Source: Nitrospira sp. (GTDB lineage Bacteria > Nitrospirota > Nitrospiria > Nitrospirales > Nitrospiraceae). Taken from it: a stretch of 64,000 nt of DNA. The stretch lies in contig JANDJC010000001.1 of assembly GCA_024331045.1 (NCBI GenBank), positions 1 to 64,000 on the forward strand, in the 5' to 3' direction. A model generated the notes under the pieces. The model saw nothing but the letters and a program-made list of their open reading frames with translations. It made no database searches and had not been told where the DNA came from. Shown piece after piece: positions 47,710 through 58,736 of the stretch. Positions within the stretch are counted from its first letter, which is position 1; each line of letters begins with the position of its first letter. Position numbers and translations under genes: made by a program.

Positions 47710-49912
47710 CGACGTCGACCTCCTTCGTTTCTGGCCCATCTTGCCACACTCCCCGCTCCACCACGGTTCCGTTTTTAAAGACCACGTAGCTATGCCAGCC
47801 ATAATAAAACAGATAGTGTGCGACCCTCTCAACCGCTCCTGGAGCCATACCATAGAGGACCGTGACCACGCTCCCTGGCGTGGCGGGACGACGGCAAGTG
47901 AAGAGCACGGCTGTCTCCAGACCTTGATATCGACGGCCTTTGATCTCGAGTCCGTCATCACTGAACCGCATCAGATCACCACAGGGTTCCTTCACGAGCC
48001 GCTCCAGACTCTTCTTCTGATCCCCCGTTGCTAAGATCAACACGGACCCAGCCTGTGGTACTGTATCGCCCCCGAACGTCACGACCGTCTTGCTCGATGC
48101 TGGCCATTGAGATTCTCGCTCGGCGATCCGATCCAGAATCGGTTGAAACGAGCTGTCCCCCTCCCTGCTAAACGGCACCACTGTTCTCCGGCTGTCGGTC
48201 ACATATCCATTCAACATCGGTGTCAAGTGGCGGCGTGGGATCCGGCGGAATACCATCCATTGTGGATCCAGCTGCACCGCAAGGGGGCGTGCGGAGACTG
48301 AGAACTCTGCGGTCGTCGTAGCGACGGGACCGAGCCTGATCCATTTGGTCTCCGTTCCACGATCGAATACCACATGGAGGGGAATGGCCAGTCGAAACGG
48401 CCGTCCAGTCTGACCCACTCGAACCAGCACCCGCCATCTGTCCGGCTCTTCGCTAGCCTGGAACCGATAGGCACGGACCTCATCCAACGACACGAGAGGG
48501 GCCCCGCCCTGCTCTACCCACTGGTCAAAAAACCAACGGAGATCGCGGCCGCTTTCCTGCGTAAAGACGGCTTCCAGATCCGTCCAATCTGCAGGCCGAT
48601 TGCGATACCGCTGAACAAACGTTTTGATGCCCCGCCAGAATGGCTCCTCGCCCAGTTCATGGCGGAGGTGATGAAAGATAAAGGCGGCCTTGTGATAGCC
48701 GATCGCATTGTCTTTTTCGTCTTCTTTCGCAAAAAAGCGGGAGACCGGATAGTCCCGCTCCGGCTCCACATAGAGGCTATAACCTTCGACCATCAGGCGC
48801 CGTTGCTCGGTCGCCTGCCGCTCGTCACCTGTGAGTTCATGCCAATAATAATTGGCTAGATAGGTCGTCAGCCCCTCGACCCAGTTGCCGGCTCCGTGGC
48901 GATTGAATACGGCATTGCCAATCCATGAATGGACGATTTCGTGGCCAAGGGCGTAGGGTTGAACATAGTGCCGCTTGATACTCCCGCTGCCCAGCAGGGT
49001 AAACGACGGCATGCCCAGTCCGCTGGGAAAGAAGTTTTCCACCACCGCAAACCGATGAAACGGATAATCGCCCAGAATCCGAATGTAGGCGTCAAGATAG
49101 GTTGCCGTCGCATCAAGGTACTCATCGGCTAGATCTGCATTCTCTGGAAAGAAGTAGGTCGCCAATTCGATCCGCTGTCCGGTTCGACTCGTCCAGTTCC
49201 TCGATTTGACAACGAACCGATTGGCCACGAGCGTCAGGGCCTCGGACGGTTCGTTTACCACCCACGTGGAGGAGGCCCACCCGTCCTGAACCCTGTTATG
49301 TTGACGGAACCCCTGGGTCACAACCGTCCACCCCTCAGGAACCTGAACGTGAAGGCGATAGGTGCTGTACGATCCGTCAATGTCCGGATACCACAGGCTT
49401 TCGCCACTGAGATAGACCCCCTCATTACCAATATGCCCGGCTGTGTCGCTCGGAGTAACGAAGCGCAGATGGCGTGGCTCTTTGGGCGGGTCATTGATGA
49501 CGCCGCGGTATGTCCAGATGACCGTCACGTGCCTATCATGTCCCGGTGGCACGGTGACGATCACCCGCTGCCCCCGCTGACGAGCGGGACGTTCGATTGA
49601 AAAAGTGAGGGGCTGCGGGCGATCTTGGCCATCGTACGTTCCATGGTCATCACCCAGCAGGACGGATTCCACTTGCAAGGTGGGCGCAAGCACGAACGAA
49701 ACGGTCTCAGCCTGTAAAGGCAGAGTTACCACCGTTTGATCGCGCACGATCAACTCGTGGGTTGCGGGGTTGATCGTGGCCTTGATCTCATGGCTCAGGA
49801 CAGAGGGTTGAGCCGAATGATGTGAATCGGCCGCTGCTGCGTGCCCCCACAACCCGGTCGCAACCAGAACGAACCCCCCGTACCACACCCCCCATAGGCT
49901 CCTCATTAGCAT
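47696..49912 (-). CDS. M1-family metallopeptidase
   Basis: GHEIVHSWIGN (HExxH) and downstream NWVEGLTTYLANYYWHEL; signal peptide. Confidence 0.85.
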   Translation of the reverse strand: MLMRSLWGVWYGGFVLVATGLWGHAAAADSHHSAQPSVLSHEIKATINPATHELIVRDQTVVTLPLQAETVSFVLAPTLQVESVLLGDDHGTYDGQDRPQPLTFSIERPARQRGQRVIVTVPPGHDRHVTVIWTYRGVINDPPKEPRHLRFVTPSDTAGHIGNEGVYLSGESLWYPDIDGSYSTYRLHVQVPEGWTVVTQGFRQHNRVQDGWASSTWVVNEPSEALTLVANRFVVKSRNWTSRTGQRIELATYFFPENADLADEYLDATATYLDAYIRILGDYPFHRFAVVENFFPSGLGMPSFTLLGSGSIKRHYVQPYALGHEIVHSWIGNAVFNRHGAGNWVEGLTTYLANYYWHELTGDERQATEQRRLMVEGYSLYVEPERDYPVSRFFAKEDEKDNAIGYHKAAFIFHHLRHELGEEPFWRGIKTFVQRYRNRPADWTDLEAVFTQESGRDLRWFFDQWVEQGGAPLVSLDEVRAYRFQASEEPDRWRVLVRVGQTGRPFRLAIPLHVVFDRGTETKWIRLGPVATTTAEFSVSARPLAVQLDPQWMVFRRIPRRHLTPMLNGYVTDSRRTVVPFSREGDSSFQPILDRIAERESQWPASSKTVVTFGGDTVPQAGSVLILATGDQKKSLERLVKEPCGDLMRFSDDGLEIKGRRYQGLETAVLFTCRRPATPGSVVTVLYGMAPGAVERVAHYLFYYGWHSYVVFKNGTVVERGVWQDGPETKEVDVDGAR

Positions 49913-50133
49913 GATGTTCCCTCGTTGGATCGGGCAAGGGGACCTGCCCCACGACGTCCGCCCCACCATCCCCAGTTGCCTGTTCCGAGGCGACCGCCCC
50001 CTTCAGTTGTTCATCCGGATCAAAGCCGGTGGCGCTTCCGTCTGTTTTCACCACTCCTCCACCAGGCGGTTCAACAGTGAAAAGCAAGGGAGGTGAGCAT
50101 AGCATGGACGGGAAGAAACCAGAAGAATGGGGT

Positions 50134-51069
50134 TTACGGGCCGACGGCCGGTTCCCCGAAAAGAGCCGCCACGAAAGCCTCGGGATTGAAGTCTTGGAGG
50201 TCCTCGGCTCCTTCTCCAACACCGATCAAACGAACAGGTATTTTTAGCTCCTCGGCGATGGCCACGACGATACCGCCCCGCGCCGTCCCGTCCAGCTTGG
50301 TCAACACCAGCCCCGTGACCCCCACCGCTTCATGAAACTGCCTGGCCTGAGCCAGGGCATTTTGGCCGACCGTCGCATCCAGTACGAGCAGCACTTCATG
50401 GGGAGCACCGGCCAATTCTCGACCGACGACACGCTTGACCTTCGCTAACTCCTCCATCAGGTTGGACTTGGTATGCAATCGACCAGCCGTGTCGATGAGC
50501 ACGACATCGATGCCGCGGGCCTTGGCGGCAGCGATGCCGTCGAACGCGACGGACGCGGGATCGGCCCCCTGACGCTGGCGGATGATCGGTACGTCCAATC
50601 TGTCAGCCCACACCTGTAACTGCTCGATCGCCGCAGCACGAAAGGTGTCCCCGGCAACCAACAACGGCCTCTTCTGAGCCTGCACAACGCGTCGAGCCAG
50701 CTTCGCAATCGTCGTGGTCTTTCCCACCCCATTGACACCAACAGCCAGGATGACAAAGGGCTTGGGACCCCGCTCGATCAGATCGAGTAACGGAGGGCCG
50801 GCAACGGGGGTGAGGATCTCATAGAGAGTTCGGCTCAACACATGCTGCAGACCACGAACGGACGAGGCCGCCTCTCCGCGCGCCTCGTCGTTGACCCGGC
50901 GAATCAACCGTTCCACCACTCGGGCGCCGAGATCGGCCCCAAGCAACGAGGCCTCCAGTTCTTCCAACAGAGCCGGGGTGGGAGTTCGTCCCAGCATCCG
51001 ATCGAGCGAGTGACGCACGGCATGCCGGGTCTTCCCTAATCCCTCTTGGAGTCGCTGAAACCATCCCAT
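50134..51069 (-). CDS. ftsY: Signal recognition particle receptor FtsY
   Basis: GVNGVGKTTTIAKLARRV; GDTFRAAAIEQLQVWADR; DTAGRLHTKSNLMEEL; TKLDGTARGGI. Confidence 0.95.
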   Translation of the reverse strand: MGWFQRLQEGLGKTRHAVRHSLDRMLGRTPTPALLEELEASLLGADLGARVVERLIRRVNDEARGEAASSVRGLQHVLSRTLYEILTPVAGPPLLDLIERGPKPFVILAVGVNGVGKTTTIAKLARRVVQAQKRPLLVAGDTFRAAAIEQLQVWADRLDVPIIRQRQGADPASVAFDGIAAAKARGIDVVLIDTAGRLHTKSNLMEELAKVKRVVGRELAGAPHEVLLVLDATVGQNALAQARQFHEAVGVTGLVLTKLDGTARGGIVVAIAEELKIPVRLIGVGEGAEDLQDFNPEAFVAALFGEPAVGP

Positions 51070-51071
51070 TG

Positions 51072-51548
51072 TCAGAGCCTCCTCCCGGATCGTCGCCGCC
51101 TGACAAGCCGACAGAGAGCGACGTTCAGCGAGCGCAGCACGGCCGTTTCGCGCCGCTTCATGCGCAACGCCTCCCGTTTGTTTTTTTCGTGGTCATAGCC
51201 GCACAAATGCAGCACTCCGTGCACCAACAACGAGGCGAGCTCCTCGTTCAGCGACCGCCCAGCTTCCTTCGCCTGCCGCATAGCCGCCGGCACCGAAATG
51301 ACGACGTCGCCCAACAGTCGCCGACAGGGCGAGCGAGCTTCCCGCATGGCAAACGCCAACACATCGGTCGTCCGATTGTTCCCCCGATACTCTCGATTCA
51401 AGCGGCGCATGCGGCCGTCGCCTACCAATTCCAAACTCAATTCCGCCCCTGGCTCTCCGACCGCACGGAGAACAGCCTGCGCCGCTCGCACTAAAGAATC
51501 CTGTCGCGCCGACAGTTGCCTGAGTCGAACACGCAAGATGACAGCCAT
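51072..51548 (-). CDS. ybeY: Endoribonuclease/rRNA maturation factor YbeY
   Basis: LNREYRGNNRTTDVLAFAM; LGDVVISVPAA; LLVHGVLHLCGYDHE. Confidence 0.93.
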   Translation of the reverse strand: MAVILRVRLRQLSARQDSLVRAAQAVLRAVGEPGAELSLELVGDGRMRRLNREYRGNNRTTDVLAFAMREARSPCRRLLGDVVISVPAAMRQAKEAGRSLNEELASLLVHGVLHLCGYDHEKNKREALRMKRRETAVLRSLNVALCRLVRRRRSGRRL

Positions 51549-52657
51549 CAGTGGGGTTGGCCCGATCCCTCTTCCGACGCGGGGTGGGACGATGGAGTGC
51601 GAACGGTCCCTCCCCGGCCTGGGCCGGAAAGGGGTTGAGGCGGGGACACGCGCCGTCGGTTTGGACCGCCTGCCTCGGCATTCACGGCGTGATAACGATC
51701 GTAGGCCTTGATGATCTGTTGAACCAGACGATGGCGCACGACATCTTTGTCATTGAAATGCACGAACGCGATGCCGTCCACGTCGCGGAGCACGTCCTTG
51801 ACTTCGATCAACCCCGACACCCGGTCATTCGGCAAGTCCACCTGCGTGATGTCTCCCGTCACGACCATCTTGGAGTGGAACCCCAATCGCGTGAGGAACA
51901 TTTTCATCTGCTCGGCGGTGGCATTTTGTGCTTCATCCAAAATGACGAACGAATCGTTCAGGGTGCGCCCCCGCATGAACGCAAGTGGCGCAATTTCGAT
52001 GTCGCCCCGCTCAATCAGCCGATTGGCTCGATCCACGTCCATCATGTCAAACAGGGCGTCGTACAAGGGGCGAAGGTAGGGATTCACCTTCTGGTAAAGA
52101 TCGCCGGGGAGAAATCCCAGCTTCTCCCCCGCCTCGACGGCGGGACGTGCCAGGATAATCCGGCTAACTTCTTTTTTGAGTAGTGCGCTCACCGCCATCG
52201 CCATGGCCAAATAGGTCTTGCCTGTTCCGGCCGGCCCGATGGCGATGACGATGTCGAACTCGTTGATCGCGTCGATATAGCTTTTTTGGGTGGGGGATTT
52301 CGGGACGATGAGCCGTTTTTTCGTGACGATGGTCGCCGGCCCGCAGAGGATATCCCTAATGGCGGCATCCGGCTCCTGTCGCAACGCATGCAGCGCATGG
52401 GTAATGTCCTCCGTTTGTAGAACAATCCCTTCGTTCGCCAATGCCGCCAGCTCGAGCATCACCCGTTCTGCCTGGCGCACAGCCTCCGGCTGCCCATCCA
52501 TGGTCACTTCTTCGCCTCGAGCCGACAACCGCACTCCCAATTCATGCTCGATCAGCTTGAGATGCCGGTCGTGGTGACCAAAGAGAACGGCGGTATTGGT
52601 GCCTTCTCGTAGCTTCAGCTTCCGCACAAGCGAGGGATGGACTCCTTCATCCGACAT
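51548..52657 (-). CDS. phoH: PhoH-family protein
   Basis: [69 protein letters not shown]. Confidence 0.95.
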   Translation of the reverse strand: MSDEGVHPSLVRKLKLREGTNTAVLFGHHDRHLKLIEHELGVRLSARGEEVTMDGQPEAVRQAERVMLELAALANEGIVLQTEDITHALHALRQEPDAAIRDILCGPATIVTKKRLIVPKSPTQKSYIDAINEFDIVIAIGPAGTGKTYLAMAMAVSALLKKEVSRIILARPAVEAGEKLGFLPGDLYQKVNPYLRPLYDALFDMMDVDRANRLIERGDIEIAPLAFMRGRTLNDSFVILDEAQNATAEQMKMFLTRLGFHSKMVVTGDITQVDLPNDRVSGLIEVKDVLRDVDGIAFVHFNDKDVVRHRLVQQIIKAYDRYHAVNAEAGGPNRRRVSPPQPLSGPGRGGTVRTPSSHPASEEGSGQPH

Positions 52658-52720
52658 GCGTCCGTGCTGTCATCTTACCAGACTGGAAAATGGCCGACAA
52701 TCAGGAGCGCAGCACCACCG

Positions 52721-53776
52721 TTAGGTTCCGACCTGTGAAGCAGGAGACTGAGGAATAAGCTGCAGGTCGAATTCTTGTGAGGCGACTCCTCCCCGTCCGT
52801 CTGTGACAATGATGGTGACGTGGTGGACTCCTAGGCGATCGTGAGACACACGCCAGTCGATTCGGCCGTCCTCGCCGATTGTCATCCCTGGTGGAGCGGT
52901 TTGCAACACATACGTTAACGGATCCCCATCATCGTCGATTGCCTGAACCTTATAGAGGTATGAGTCAGCAGACCGGGGAGGCGGGGGGATGGAAACGATC
53001 CGAGGCGGGCGGTTCTCCATCATCCAGGGAGCGGATTGCGCCGTACTCTCTGTGCCACTCGGGTCTCTCGCTGTCACCTCAACAGCGACTAGATCGCCCG
53101 CGACGACTCCTTCTGTTTCGAGGAACGCTTCGTCTCCCTCTTTCACCAAAACTCGATTCCTGTACCACTGGAAGGTCAGCGTCAGCGGATCACGATCGGG
53201 ATCACTGACATCGACGCTGGCTTCGAGCCTCTTGCCCGGCAAGGTGTCTCGACGGACAATGGTCACCGAATGAATAACTGGTGGGCTGTTGACCACCACG
53301 GTGGGAGGCACTCGATAAACAGGGCCCTTTTGCTTGGCGTCGGCGGGCGTAATCTCGACACTCACTCGCTGGCCCCGGCGGAACTTGGTGGGAGACAGGG
53401 TCGGCCCGGTCTCCCCCACCAGGGGCACTCCCTCCACATACCATTGATACCACAGCGTCACGGCTTCATGGTCTGGATCTTCAGCGATCACCTGAACGGC
53501 CGCTTCCTCCGCTGACAACAAGGGGTCGTTGAGAAACCGAGCCGACGTGATGACGGGAGGCCGGTTCCCAGCCGAAGACACCGGCGAGAGGAACGAGAGT
53601 GAAGAAGGAGAAGGCTCCGTACAAGCCGTCAGCGTCCAGAAACTGGCAATCGCCACCGTGGAGGCCCATCTGAGGAGACCGCTGCTCTCCTTTTTTCGGC
53701 CGGCGGCGGACCCTATCCGCCGGTTGACATACCGTGCCACGAGGAGCCGGGAGGAAGATGGAACGCGCTCGGTCAT
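52721..53776 (-). CDS. Secreted protein with Ig-like/cadherin-like repeats
   Basis: Repeated NRPPVITSARF...DPDHEAVTLWYQWYVEG / SDPDRDPLTLTFQWYRNRVLV / DDDGDPLTYVLQTAPPGMTIGEDGRIDW. Confidence 0.75.
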   Translation of the reverse strand: MTERVPSSSRLLVARYVNRRIGSAAGRKKESSGLLRWASTVAIASFWTLTACTEPSPSSLSFLSPVSSAGNRPPVITSARFLNDPLLSAEEAAVQVIAEDPDHEAVTLWYQWYVEGVPLVGETGPTLSPTKFRRGQRVSVEITPADAKQKGPVYRVPPTVVVNSPPVIHSVTIVRRDTLPGKRLEASVDVSDPDRDPLTLTFQWYRNRVLVKEGDEAFLETEGVVAGDLVAVEVTARDPSGTESTAQSAPWMMENRPPRIVSIPPPPRSADSYLYKVQAIDDDGDPLTYVLQTAPPGMTIGEDGRIDWRVSHDRLGVHHVTIIVTDGRGGVASQEFDLQLIPQSPASQVGT

Positions 53777-53821
53777 GGTCTTCCCTCACCGATCTCTGCT
53801 CATTCTCTCACCCCCCACCAC

Positions 53822-56800
53822 TCAATCGCGTTGATGAACCCAGCTCACATAGCGGCTATAGTAGTCTCCCGTGCTCGCGCAGGGCTGAGCCGCAGCCCCG
53901 GTACTCATTTGCACCGCACCAGTCATGCCACCGGAGCACCCGCTGCCCCCCGTGCCGCTGGTCCCCAGGTTGCCGGCTCCTTGCGATCCGATCTGGACAG
54001 ACATCGACGAGGCCAACCCAACGCCCAGCGCGACCTTTGTTTGGACATTGACGTTGGCGCCGACTGTCGTGGTGCCGACCACCGGTGTTGTCGCAGCCGT
54101 GCCGGTCTTGTAATAGAGGGCGTAGAGATAACTCTGGCCGGTTGAAGCACAAAAGTCATTCGTCGGAACGAAGGTCGGGAAAAATACCGTGCCGCCGATT
54201 AAGGTGGGGCTGACCACCGACCGTTCCGCCGCGTTGGTGCCAGAGCCGACGGGCAGGGTGACACGCCAGCCGTCTCGCTGGTCAACAAGCCCGATCATGG
54301 AAGTGGTTCCTGTTCCATGGAACGTCGTGACGGTCGGGTTCGTCGGATCCGTCACTTGGTTGGTCCCACCGCTACACACTAAACAAATGGTCGCATTGGT
54401 CACATCCACGAGGTTATTGTTGAGACAACTGACGGTGCTGGTTTGTGTGCACGTGTTATTCATCACGGAATCCTTGATGCCGAACAGACGCTGCACATTG
54501 TTATTGACCTTGTCTGAATTGCCGAAGTACCGCCCCGTGCCGAAAAAGACCCAGAGTTTATTCGCATCGTCGATCGTCACCGTCGGCGCGGCAGTGATGG
54601 GGCCGACCTCCAGGAGTCCTAGCACTGGATCGGAAAACGTATCGATGACCTCGGTGGGGATTCGGCTGGAGCCGCTGGAAATCCCCCATGTGGTCGGAAC
54701 ACAGGGACTGGAGGGACACCCCATCGTCAGGCGGTACAGCTTGCCCCTCCACGGCAACGTTCCATCATGAATAGTTCTTCCCACATAGGCGACATCGCCC
54801 CGCCAATCGAGATCCTTGTCCACTGTGATGATATGCCCCATGAAGGAGCGCCAGGTCCCAACTGGCATCGTCGTCACCAGACTATTGGCCACTCCAGGGC
54901 CTTGGGCCAGATCCACCACATACAACTTGGCAGTTTGGGCTGGTGTTGCAGGAAGATCGGCCTGGTAGCCGTTCGGACCAGACCCAAAAATCACATACCA
55001 CTTCTCATTGGTCTTGCTGGTCCATACATCAGTCGTCGGATTGACCCTTGTGACGGCCGGATAGGCCGTGGTGAGGCCTAAACCACTGTCGGTGAATACC
55101 CACAGGAGTCTTGGTTCAACTTCTGGATTGGTAATGTCCAACACAAAATAGGCGCTATAAAACGTCCGGTTCGTGCCCCCGATATTGACCGTCATGGGCG
55201 GGGCTCCGGTCGAGGCCGTGCAGTTACCGCAACTGCCTCCCATGCGGAAGCCACCGATCAAGATCGTTCCCCAGCCGTCGGGATGGTCGGCATCGGGCGT
55301 AAAGATCCGTACGTCCGTCACCTTGGGTTTCAGATCGACGTAATACACATGGCTATAGTCGGCCCTCGCGAGCCACTGAAGCTGGGGCAAGAGCTGATAG
55401 GGGATAAAGGCCCAGAGTTCCGCGCCCAAATTGGGCCCCCCTGAATTGTCATTGGGTGTTCTGGTGAACCAACCATGCTCGATTACATTGGTCGTGGCGG
55501 GATTGTCCCCTCGGTGGTAGAACCCGGCGTTGAAAGCATGGAGCATCCCGTCATTGGCCCCGACATAGGCCACTTGCCGACGGTTTCGATACTGTCGATA
55601 AAACGTGTTGTAGGTGGCGTCGCCATAGATCAAGTCGTACCGTTCTTTCGGGGGCCCGACGATCGTCGGCGTCGAGTGGATCGGATCGCCGAGCTTCCAG
55701 ACGTGATAGGAGCCGCTTCCGACCGGCACCTCGATCATGCGCGTGCGGAGCCCGCTGATTTCTTCTCCCCGGATAAAGCGGATGAGGTTCATTGCGTTGC
55801 TGCTGCCCGTGCAGGTATCGCCGGCGTAGCGCAGATAGTCGCGCAGAGTCATGCAATTGGCGGTGCTGAAGTCCATCTGCTCGGCCGGATCGACGAGACC
55901 GTTATTGTTGACATCGACCCAGGTGAGGATTCGTCTGGAGGCTGCAGAGGTCAACGCCAGTTCTTTGCCCGCCTCCCAGATCGGAATGATGGATTTCAAG
56001 CTTCCACCCAGCACAATGGGCGTCGTACTGTCGGCCAGGCCATCGCCATTGAGATCTTCATACTTGTCCACGAGCACGCTTCGATACGTCGGGCTGGCTG
56101 GGTCATTGTCGTACCTGGTCGTTACGATCCGATCGACACGGTAGTCCAATACGCCATCCTGATTGGTGTCTTCGCGGAAATTGCCGAACGAGTCGATGAA
56201 CAGCGCGTGGGTGTAGCCCATCCATTTGACCGTGCTTCCGTTCTGGCCGATGTCGCTCGTAAAGAAGTAGGCTTGATAAATGGACCCTTCCCCGGAGGCA
56301 GAGGTGGCCAAGACGGAGATCGAGGTCCCGGAAGCGCTCCGTCGCAAAATCGACGTGATCGTGGCCATGAGCCGTTCTTGGAGATCATCCACGTTGGCTG
56401 ATTCAAAATAATTGTCGGGGATCCCGTCGCTGCCTGGTGCGCCGGTTGCGTTGATCACCCTGTCCCATTCATGGACAAGGTCCGGCACATTGTTGCCGTT
56501 CGTATCCTCAAACCCGCCGAGAAGGGCCGCCTTCATGAGGATCTCACGGCCCGTGATGTTTCCAAACGCATAAAAGGTGTACACCGTGATATTCTGCAGT
56601 CCCTCTAGACAGTGACCCGTCACATTCAGCACAGGGATCGTGCCATCCGCCGTGCCGTTGCAAGGCCGCAGATCGTTAATATGAGCCCAATAGGCGACAT
56701 CGTCCAAATAGTGGGAACCGTCGCTCGGATAGTCAGTCCGATGCTGCATCAGCAACACATTGGGCGGTGTCGCGGGATCGTTATTGCACGTCGCGCCGGG

Positions 56801-58243
56801 AGGATTGGCATAGGGGACACCTCGATTCCCCGTGCAGAGGGTGCCCACATAGGACGGCGCGTTTGTCACGGCGTACGTATTGAGGCCTGAGGGAATATTG
56901 AGGTCTTGGGTGGGTTCTCCATCGGTGAAGACAATTACAAACGTCTTGCAGCACCGGACTTGAGTGGAGCTCACAGCCCAAGCCGGCGTGTGATTGCTGC
57001 CGTAAAAGAACGGATCACGGCCGCAGGCATTGGGAATGTAGCCGGATGGACAGGTCTCGGATCCCGTGAGCACGCTGATTTCCGACGGCCCAACGCTACC
57101 TCTCCCGTTTGCCCCAAAAAAAACAGCGGGGGAATAGGCAAGGGGATAGACATAGGTGTCAGGATAATAGGCCGAATTGATTTGGGCCACATACCGAGTG
57201 ATGTCATAGAGCGACTCCGCCAGTGGCGTCCAGGTGGCGGGGTAGGATTCCTCAACCGCATCTACCATGGCCGCCATATTATCATTAAATGTTTCCACCG
57301 TGGACCCGTTGAAATCGATCGATTGGCGGCTGCCAGCCCCGACTAACACCCGCATGCCGTTGTACGATGAGCTGGAATTGAAGACCGCCAAGGCAAATCG
57401 GGCCTGCGCGCCGATCTGTTGGATGACGCCGGTCGGTTGGGAAGAGACCGCCAAACGGAGTCGGTACTGGCTTTCGGCGAATCCATCGGTGTCGTTACAG
57501 GATGTGGCGCTGGAAGCGGGAGCCGCGTCGTCATTGTCCACACAAAACGTTCCCTGCATCCCGGAAGTGCCGCCGCGCAGGTGAATGTACAGATTCGAGG
57601 GAGACCCTCCAGTGGCAGAGGTCGGAACGCGACCGCTATAGCCGTTGGCACCGCTGCGTGGGACAGCAGCGGTTGTATGATGTTGGCAACAAGCGCTAGT
57701 GCTAAAGACATCTTGGCCAACCTTGATGGTGATCCGGGCCGGCGTCCCGCTCGGCGGACAGGTGCCGTCCGCCGCGCGGGTGACCGCGCAATCGCCGCCG
57801 ATCAGGGCTTTTTTTACCGCGTCAAAGCGGCGGAAGGTTGCCCAGTTCAGAAAGTTCCCGTCCCATTCATTTGTCCCACACGCAGCAGTGAGCGAGGATT
57901 TACTGGAAGCCGCCTCAAATCGAGTGTTCGTCGTATCATACGTATAGCAAGTGCTCGAATTGAAAAAACCGCTGTAGGTCGTACTTGCCACGAAATTTTG
58001 GTTAACTGGTGTGGTTCCCCCGCTGGCCAGCACGCCACACCAGGTCGGATCACACGCCCGGTCTCCCATGCTGCCGGAATTATCCATGAGGAGGATGATG
58101 TTCGGCGGGACCTGATCCGCCACGAAGGGCGGTACACTGTGGTACTGATCCATCGTCTGCGCCGCAAGCGGCTGCGTTGACAAGAAACCGGCGAGCAGGA
58201 TCAGGGCCGTGGCTCCACGACATGCGATGTTCCGGCTGTTCAT
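53822..58243 (-). CDS. pilY1: PilY1/PilC-type pilus tip-associated beta-propeller protein with N-terminal VWA-like region
   Basis: IILLMDNSGSMGDRAC (MIDAS-like DxSxS); VIFTDGEPTQD; C-terminal propeller YVGANDGMLHAFNAG; 1473 aa. Confidence 0.9.
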   Translation of the reverse strand: MNSRNIACRGATALILLAGFLSTQPLAAQTMDQYHSVPPFVADQVPPNIILLMDNSGSMGDRACDPTWCGVLASGGTTPVNQNFVASTTYSGFFNSSTCYTYDTTNTRFEAASSKSSLTAACGTNEWDGNFLNWATFRRFDAVKKALIGGDCAVTRAADGTCPPSGTPARITIKVGQDVFSTSACCQHHTTAAVPRSGANGYSGRVPTSATGGSPSNLYIHLRGGTSGMQGTFCVDNDDAAPASSATSCNDTDGFAESQYRLRLAVSSQPTGVIQQIGAQARFALAVFNSSSSYNGMRVLVGAGSRQSIDFNGSTVETFNDNMAAMVDAVEESYPATWTPLAESLYDITRYVAQINSAYYPDTYVYPLAYSPAVFFGANGRGSVGPSEISVLTGSETCPSGYIPNACGRDPFFYGSNHTPAWAVSSTQVRCCKTFVIVFTDGEPTQDLNIPSGLNTYAVTNAPSYVGTLCTGNRGVPYANPPGATCNNDPATPPNVLLMQHRTDYPSDGSHYLDDVAYWAHINDLRPCNGTADGTIPVLNVTGHCLEGLQNITVYTFYAFGNITGREILMKAALLGGFEDTNGNNVPDLVHEWDRVINATGAPGSDGIPDNYFESANVDDLQERLMATITSILRRSASGTSISVLATSASGEGSIYQAYFFTSDIGQNGSTVKWMGYTHALFIDSFGNFREDTNQDGVLDYRVDRIVTTRYDNDPASPTYRSVLVDKYEDLNGDGLADSTTPIVLGGSLKSIIPIWEAGKELALTSAASRRILTWVDVNNNGLVDPAEQMDFSTANCMTLRDYLRYAGDTCTGSSNAMNLIRFIRGEEISGLRTRMIEVPVGSGSYHVWKLGDPIHSTPTIVGPPKERYDLIYGDATYNTFYRQYRNRRQVAYVGANDGMLHAFNAGFYHRGDNPATTNVIEHGWFTRTPNDNSGGPNLGAELWAFIPYQLLPQLQWLARADYSHVYYVDLKPKVTDVRIFTPDADHPDGWGTILIGGFRMGGSCGNCTASTGAPPMTVNIGGTNRTFYSAYFVLDITNPEVEPRLLWVFTDSGLGLTTAYPAVTRVNPTTDVWTSKTNEKWYVIFGSGPNGYQADLPATPAQTAKLYVVDLAQGPGVANSLVTTMPVGTWRSFMGHIITVDKDLDWRGDVAYVGRTIHDGTLPWRGKLYRLTMGCPSSPCVPTTWGISSGSSRIPTEVIDTFSDPVLGLLEVGPITAAPTVTIDDANKLWVFFGTGRYFGNSDKVNNNVQRLFGIKDSVMNNTCTQTSTVSCLNNNLVDVTNATICLVCSGGTNQVTDPTNPTVTTFHGTGTTSMIGLVDQRDGWRVTLPVGSGTNAAERSVVSPTLIGGTVFFPTFVPTNDFCASTGQSYLYALYYKTGTAATTPVVGTTTVGANVNVQTKVALGVGLASSMSVQIGSQGAGNLGTSGTGGSGCSGGMTGAVQMSTGAAAQPCASTGDYYSRYVSWVHQRD

Positions 58244-58288
58244 GGCATCCTCCTCGTTTGTTGGGCGGCCCTGCGGCCGATTGCATCA

Positions 58289-58693
58289 CTATCGCGCCAA
58301 ATAAACCATGATCTTGTCGATCTTGTGGGTATTATCCCGTTTCACTCGAAACCGCACCTCCGCGCTCCGTGTCACAGCGGACAGATCAACTTGATGCCCT
58401 TCGTCATCAAAGACCTCCACGTGTTGGTCCACTTCATACGCCCGGCCATCGATAACGATGGTCTGTTCGGAGAGATCGGTCACGATACCGCGCTCCGTCA
58501 GCCCAGCCATGACCCCAGCCATTACCATGGGGCGAGTCTGAGCTAGGGCGATGGGCGGTATCCCACCATACCCGCCCACGATGCTCACAGTGACTGCAAC
58601 GTAGCAAACCACAAGACCTCTTGTTGTTCCCGCACGTTTTATTCCGGTCGCTCCGTCCCTCTTTCTCGGTCTCTGTATGAAAGCCGTTTTCAT
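58289..58693 (-). CDS. Exported hypothetical protein in pilus cluster
   Basis: Signal-like N-terminus; RGIVTDLSEQTIVIDGRAYEVDQHVEVFDDEGHQVDLSAV small beta domain. Confidence 0.6.
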   Translation of the reverse strand: MKTAFIQRPRKRDGATGIKRAGTTRGLVVCYVAVTVSIVGGYGGIPPIALAQTRPMVMAGVMAGLTERGIVTDLSEQTIVIDGRAYEVDQHVEVFDDEGHQVDLSAVTRSAEVRFRVKRDNTHKIDKIMVYLAR

Positions 58694-58736
58694 TGTTGAC
58701 CTCTTTCAATCAGTCGGTTCGCCAGTCAGCCGGTAC

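Noticed and set aside
55475-56401. 308-aa plus-strand ORF
   Set aside because: Antisense to pilY1.
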